DNA from: Adhaeribacter sp.
GTDB taxonomy: Bacteria > Bacteroidota > Bacteroidia > Cytophagales > Hymenobacteraceae
Direction: 5' to 3'
Length of the DNA: 20,178 nt
Assembly: GCA_028288395.1 (NCBI GenBank)
Contig: JAQBNV010000544.1
Span: 1-20,178 of the forward strand
How positions within the stretch are numbered: position 1 is the stretch's first letter; each line of letters opens with the position of its first letter. Positions 16,401 to 20,178 of the stretch are shown piece after piece. The position numbers were made by a program, and so were the translations under genes. The notes under the pieces are model-generated. The model had not been told where the DNA came from. It searched no databases and was given only the letters and a program-made list of their open reading frames with translations.

Positions 16401-18136
16401 CGCTGGTAAAAGAAGAGGAAGTAGAAGAAGAAAATATTACGGCCGATGTTGAAAGCATACTGGGTTTATTTTCGGCCCAGGGAGCACCCCAGCGTATGTT
16501 GCGCTGGCATTACCGCAGTCGCCACGAGTCGCTGATTGCCGTTTCGAACCAGGAATTTTACGAGAACCGCCTGGTAATATTTCCCAGCCCGGATGCCGGT
16601 CGCACCAAAGCCGGCCTGGTGTACCACCATCTGGCTGATACTTTTTACGACCGCGGTAAAACCCGCACCAATCCGAAAGAGGCGGAACGGGTAGCCGCTG
16701 CCGTAATGGAACACGCCCGCACTTCGCCGGGGCTTAGCCTGGGGGTCGCAGCTTTCAGTATGGCCCAGATGCAGGCCATTATTAACCACCTGGAAATAGT
16801 GCGGCGCGAGGAACCTGCTCTGGAAGCTTTCTTTATGGGCCACCCGAACGAACCCTTCTTTATTAAAAACCTTGAAAATGTACAGGGCGATGAGCGCGAT
16901 GTAATATTTATCAGTATTGGTTACGGGCGCACCGAAGACGGGCAATTAGCCATGAGCTTCGGACCACTAAATGGGGTGGGCGGGGAGCGCCGCCTGAACG
17001 TGCTGATAACCCGGGCGCGTTTGCGCTGCGAGGTGTTTACGAACCTGAGTGCCGATGATATTGATCTGACACGCACGCAGGCCCGCGGTGTACAGGCTTT
17101 TAAAACTTTCCTGAGCTACGCCCAGAATGGACAGTTGCCCTTAATGGCAGGCAGCGGCGAGGAACTGGCTTCGCCGTTTGAAGTACTGGTTTACGAGACG
17201 CTGACGCAGGCCGGTTACGAGGTGGTAGCCCAGGTGGGTTCCGTTGGTTTTTATATTGATCTGGCCGTGGTGCACCCGCAGCAGCCGGGCCGCTATTTAT
17301 TGGGTATTGTGTGCGACGGTAACAGCTACAACCGGGCCCGCACGGCCCGCGACCGCGACCGGCTGCGGCAATTGGTGCTCGAAGGTTTGGGCTGGCAAAT
17401 ATACCGTGTCTGGAGCACCGATTGGTTCCGTAACCCCGAAGCCGAACAAAAGCGGTTACTGCGGGCGGTACAAAAAGCGCTGCAGGAAAATACCGAAGCC
17501 CGGCCCGCTATTGCTGATAAAGTGCCTGAAATAATACCCGCCATCCAACGCGAAGAAGTTAAAGCCCCGGCACCGGATAATTCTCTGCCACTTTACCAAA
17601 CTGCTTCCCTGAAAATAAATACCGGCAACCGCGAATTACACGAAGTGCCCGCCCCGGAATTAGCTAACTGGGTGCAGGAGGTAGTACAGGTAGAAAGCCC
17701 GGTACACCAGCAGGAAGTACTGGAACGCCTGGTGGCGGCGGCGGGCATTAACCGGCTGGGCCTGCGGCTGCGGCTGGCTGTAGATACAGCAGTAGCCTTG
17801 GCGGTGCAGGCTGGTAAAATAAAACAGTTTGGCGAATTTTTGTGGTTGCCTGATATGCAAACGCCGCCCTTGCGGGACCGGAGTACTTTGCCCAGCGAAT
17901 CCCGGGATATTAATTTGATTTCGCCGGTTGAATTAAGTGGTGTGATTCGGAAAGCGGTGGGCGATGCTTTTGCGCTGGCAGCACCCGAAATAGCGCCGGT
18001 AGTAGCCCGGCTATTAGGCTTTTCCCGGTGCACAGATAATATTCGGGAACGGGTTGACCAGGTGGTGGAAGAGATGCTACAAGGCGGTAAGTTGGTAAAA
18101 CAAGGCGAACACCTGCTCTTGCCCCGGGCAACCTGA
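13427..18136 (+). CDS. DUF4011 / superfamily 1 helicase / Vsr-like nuclease / DUF3320 protein (1569 aa), candidate anti-phage defence
   Basis: Residues about 8-30 (LLDLSLRNPLLNYRP) mark the DUF4011 N-terminus. The helicase is a Upf1/DNA2-like superfamily 1 enzyme: Walker A GPPGTGKS (320-327), Walker B DEASQ (955-959), motif III GDSRQMPP (979-986), WHYRSR (1027-1032), motif V VQGDERD (1152-1158) and motif VI VLITRAR (1192-1198). A long helical insertion (about 400-900) separates Walker A and B. Residues about 1249-1365 match the Vsr-like MTES_1575 restriction-endonuclease domain, with D1278 and GIVCDG (1293-1298). The usual family form, from memory, is GIECDG followed by a His; here V1295 and N1302 occupy those places. 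DUF3320-like repeats end the protein. Predicted role: cytosolic nucleic-acid unwinding, with uncertain cleavage. Similar single-protein systems are considered phage defence, which I infer here without a defence-island context. Confidence 0.9.
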   Translation: MSVSEHPISAKLEAARRELLDLSLRNPLLNYRPLKARGVEVVNEIPATVFRILVKEGKAMSFLPINAKTAVTLGAPALEIEPEEEAPTPEQSDNKLQTKETPARLDARLLDTYHSARMFVEEQGVSILYLALGTLTWYETETSTDGRPAPLILVPVELERTTARERFQVRYSGGEIGSNLSLIARMKADFDIILPELPETEEINVGQYFDEVWRRVVGRKGWVINSKAISLGFFSFGKFMMYNDLDEANWPDTVKPHQHRILKALLLDQGFTEPASHIPDDAHLDEYLAPTTNRQVVDADSSQTLAILDVNQGRNLVIQGPPGTGKSQTITNLISEALGQGKTVLFVAEKMAALEVVKRRLDKVGLGVACLELHSHKTNKKDLLQELSRTLELGKPKTQTLESDLKLLEQVRSRLNDYADAVNTPVGVSELTVYTIFGRLMQLRKKYTGVVLPRLVLPAFLNWTFDEFKSREVLVEETQARLQQIGQPTNLLFWGSGRRTLMPSEQNRLEPALEAALSATQALREAAGQLAQAITLPAPETILEAETLSKIAYRLQQRPPYQGIHLLSEVWLQQSGDLHKLIAAGKQLTATRQRHEGVLLPEAWEAADILPIRQDLLAYGTKWWRFFSGAYRQSKKKLTGYTQSGLPTDNAAQLDLVNAVLEAQRQQKIITQYADLGKTAFGTQWQAEDSSWDRLDEVSRWATALHQAVEKAELPAAVISYLVQEPSLGTLKPLQQSLENALREQSARRLEITQLLQLNDRQRFGENNDLRNPTFREQEALFLTWRRHLDELHQAVAWNNLTDRLQEAGLQEIINLVNAWPEAGQYLTVTFAQTWLEALLEKAYEERPALLHFERASHEEVVEKFKNLDNLMLAYNQTRLAALHYYQLPLHEAGGQLGILRREFEKKARHLPIRQLMAKAGKAIQTIKPVFMMGPLSIANFLPPESLHFDLVIFDEASQVKPVDALGAILRAGQVVVVGDSRQMPPTSFFDALVKEEEVEEENITADVESILGLFSAQGAPQRMLRWHYRSRHESLIAVSNQEFYENRLVIFPSPDAGRTKAGLVYHHLADTFYDRGKTRTNPKEAERVAAAVMEHARTSPGLSLGVAAFSMAQMQAIINHLEIVRREEPALEAFFMGHPNEPFFIKNLENVQGDERDVIFISIGYGRTEDGQLAMSFGPLNGVGGERRLNVLITRARLRCEVFTNLSADDIDLTRTQARGVQAFKTFLSYAQNGQLPLMAGSGEELASPFEVLVYETLTQAGYEVVAQVGSVGFYIDLAVVHPQQPGRYLLGIVCDGNSYNRARTARDRDRLRQLVLEGLGWQIYRVWSTDWFRNPEAEQKRLLRAVQKALQENTEARPAIADKVPEIIPAIQREEVKAPAPDNSLPLYQTASLKINTGNRELHEVPAPELANWVQEVVQVESPVHQQEVLERLVAAAGINRLGLRLRLAVDTAVALAVQAGKIKQFGEFLWLPDMQTPPLRDRSTLPSESRDINLISPVELSGVIRKAVGDAFALAAPEIAPVVARLLGFSRCTDNIRERVDQVVEEMLQGGKLVKQGEHLLLPRAT

Positions 18137-18259
18137 ACCGGCCGCTTCGCTACTTCAAATATGAACCGAACTACCCTCTAAATCCAACGTATGTGCTTTA
18201 GGCATCGGGAATCGACTTAAGCGATATTTACCTGAACCAGACCCATCACTTAAAGAATA

Positions 18260-20026
18260 ATGGATAAAGACCTGACCAATGTCGTTTCTCCTTCGCACGC
18301 GCCCAAGCTGAAAGAGTTGCCGGCAACTGCCATTTGCGGAAACGATATTACTTCCTCCTGTTTGTACGTTTCGGCGCTGGCTATTATGTATGCCGGCCAA
18401 CTGGCCTGGGTAGCTTTGCTGATGGTGGGCATGGTGTTGTTTTTATTTCGGAAAATTTACGGCGAGGTAGTAGGAGCGCTACCCTTAAACGGCGGGGCCT
18501 ACAATGCGCTTTTAAATACCACCAGCAAACGAACGGCTTCGCTGGCGGCCTGCCTTACTTTATTATCCTATATGGCTACGGCGGTAATTTCGGCCAGCGA
18601 AGCCATGCACTATGTACACCACCTCTGGGAGAACCTACCCGTTATACCGGCCACTATGGCTTTACTGGCGTTGTTCATGGGCCTCTCTATTCTGGGTATC
18701 GGCGAATCGTCTATTGTGGCCATCGTTATTTTTATAACCCACTTGTTAACCCTCACCTTGCTGATTATAGTTGGGTTTTTATTTTTATTTAATAATGGCT
18801 TTGATACCCTGACTCTAAACTACAGCCAGCCATTGGAGGGCGGCGTTACCCGGGCTTTATTTTTTGGTTTTGCCGCCGCCATGCTGGGGATTTCGGGTTT
18901 TGAGAGCTCGGCTAACTTTGTAGAAGAACAGGCCCCGGGGGTATTTATCAAAACCCTGCGCAACATGTGGATGGTGGTCACAATTTTTAATCCTTTAACT
19001 GCTTTTTTAGCCCTGGCCCTGATTCCGATGGCTGCTGTTGCTGCTCACCAGGAAGCTTTACTGGCGTATCTGGGCGAAATTGCGGGTGGTAGCTGGCTGG
19101 CCTGGGTTATTTCTATTGATGCGGCTTTGGTATTAAGTGGTGCCGTTTTAACTTCTTACGTGGGCGTAACCGGGTTGGTACACCGCATGACCCTCGACCG
19201 TTGCCTGCCCCAATTTTTACTCAAAACAAATAAAAGAGGTACGGTTTACCTGATAATTATCTCGTTCTTTATTTTGTGTGTATCTATTTTGCTTATTACC
19301 CAGGGCGATTTAGGCGCTTTGGCGGGCGTATACACCATCTCTTTTCTGTCGGTGATGGCCTTGTTTGGCATCGGAAATTTATTGCTCAAATTCCGGCGTA
19401 ACCGTTTGCCCCGCCCGGTGCGGGCCTCGATCCTAAATATACTTCTAGCAGTTTCAGCCGTAATAGCCGCTTTAGTCGGCAATGCCATCCTGAACCCAGC
19501 TTACTTATGGGTGTTTCTTAAATATTTTATTCCTACTATTTCGCTGGTGTTTATTATGTTGTACCGCATAAGTCTGCTGCGGTTTTTAACTTATTTGCTG
19601 CAACGAATCGAAAAGTCTCTGGGCTGGATTTTTCCTATTACTTCTTATCACCTAAAAAGAATTATCACCCAAATTAACTCGCAGGAATTTGTGTTTTTTA
19701 CCAAAGGCGATAATATTGCCAATATAAATAAGGTGATGCGCTACATCGAAGACAATGAGAACACCCGGCGTATTAAGATTGTGAATATTTTAAGCGAAAA
19801 TGAATCGCCGCCTAAAAAGCTGATGCACGAAGTAGATGTGCTGGACCGCGCCTATCCCGATTTGGATGTTGAGTTTATTATCATGAAAGGACATTTTGGG
19901 CCAGGGCTTATTCAGGAGTTATCCCGGAAATGGAATGTGCCAAAAAATTTCATGTTCATTGGCTCGCCCGGCGATCGGTTTGTCTATGCTATCCAGGATT
20001 TAGGTGGGGTACGCCTGGTTATTTAG
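18260..20026 (+). CDS. APC-family amino acid permease with cytosolic C-terminal domain (588 aa)
   Basis: A secondary transporter of the amino acid-polyamine-organocation superfamily in the inner membrane. Residue 27 onward reads GNDITSSCLYV, the unwound TM1 substrate-site region. GALPLNGGAYN (72-82) is the conserved APC motif after TM2. GFESSANFVEEQAPGVF marks the TM6 region. I count about 12 hydrophobic segments up to residue 440. The last 135 or so residues are soluble (QEFVFFTKGDN at 475 onward, VEFIIMKGHFGPG) and resemble a regulatory, USP-like fold seen on some APC transporters. The substrate, probably an amino acid, is not determined. The gene follows the helicase after 123 bp with no obvious terminator between, so some readthrough is possible, though functional coupling seems unlikely. 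Confidence 0.92.
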   Translation: MDKDLTNVVSPSHAPKLKELPATAICGNDITSSCLYVSALAIMYAGQLAWVALLMVGMVLFLFRKIYGEVVGALPLNGGAYNALLNTTSKRTASLAACLTLLSYMATAVISASEAMHYVHHLWENLPVIPATMALLALFMGLSILGIGESSIVAIVIFITHLLTLTLLIIVGFLFLFNNGFDTLTLNYSQPLEGGVTRALFFGFAAAMLGISGFESSANFVEEQAPGVFIKTLRNMWMVVTIFNPLTAFLALALIPMAAVAAHQEALLAYLGEIAGGSWLAWVISIDAALVLSGAVLTSYVGVTGLVHRMTLDRCLPQFLLKTNKRGTVYLIIISFFILCVSILLITQGDLGALAGVYTISFLSVMALFGIGNLLLKFRRNRLPRPVRASILNILLAVSAVIAALVGNAILNPAYLWVFLKYFIPTISLVFIMLYRISLLRFLTYLLQRIEKSLGWIFPITSYHLKRIITQINSQEFVFFTKGDNIANINKVMRYIEDNENTRRIKIVNILSENESPPKKLMHEVDVLDRAYPDLDVEFIIMKGHFGPGLIQELSRKWNVPKNFMFIGSPGDRFVYAIQDLGGVRLVI

Positions 20027-20046
20027 CCGATCTATTTAGTGAACTA

Positions 20047-20091
20047 TTCAGGCAAGTCAATTTATTGTAAACCAATGTTTTACTGCCTGAA
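20047..20091. terminator. Inverted repeat after the permease gene
   Basis: TTCAGGCA (20047-20054) and TGCCTGAA (20084-20091) are perfect inverted repeats, extended by a bulged AGT/ACT, around a 29-nt AT-rich loop. It lies 21 bp past the permease stop. The long loop and lack of a T-run make it a weak terminator or a 3'-end stability structure. Confidence 0.35.
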
Positions 20092-20178
20092 AAATCAAAT
20101 TAGAAGTAATAAATCAGGATACTTTGCGGGGCAGGCAGCTGTTTTTCGGGCCTTGCCAAACAGCGCCTCAAAATATGC

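Noticed and set aside
1..20178. CRISPR array, tRNA/rRNA genes, insertion sequences, prophage or integrase genes
   Set aside because: No regularly spaced repeats, cloverleaf-like sequence, transposase or integrase motifs were seen on either strand.

Overview
The window looks like chromosomal DNA of a Bacteroidota member, most likely Cytophagales and close to Hymenobacteraceae (Adhaeribacter-like; this is inference). The signs are large outer-membrane barrels with an N-terminal carboxypeptidase-regulatory domain, a DUF6970 lipoprotein, TAnnTTTG-type -7 promoter boxes and AT-rich intergenic DNA. No rRNA, tRNA, CRISPR array, transposase or integrase was seen.

Layout. Positions 1-4338 hold small envelope genes: a truncated secreted protein (minus), a 66-residue coiled-coil protein (minus), then four plus-strand genes: a lipoprotein, a secreted protein that resembles a free-standing TonB-receptor plug, an M48-like zinc protease and a DUF6970 lipoprotein. 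Strong hairpins or terminators separate several of these.

Positions 4411-12072 form one regulatory island on the minus strand: OmpR-family response regulator, sensor kinase (directly abutting), then two unrelated-length TonB-receptor-like outer-membrane barrels. The regulator gene and both barrel genes each carry an 11-bp tandem operator. It shares the element ACTTCAG and lies exactly 6 bp upstream of a -7 box in all three cases. I read this as a self-contained, autoregulated two-component regulon driving two outer-membrane proteins; this is the best-supported new observation here.

Positions 12181-12290 contain REP-like GC-rich palindromes. Then come two small helical proteins of unknown function (minus), divergent from a 1569-residue plus-strand protein with the order DUF4011, superfamily 1 helicase, Vsr-like nuclease and tandem C-terminal winged-helix-like repeats. 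This architecture is associated with anti-phage defence, but the nuclease motif here appears to have lost its usual acidic and His residues. An APC-family amino acid permease with a cytosolic C-terminal domain closes the window.
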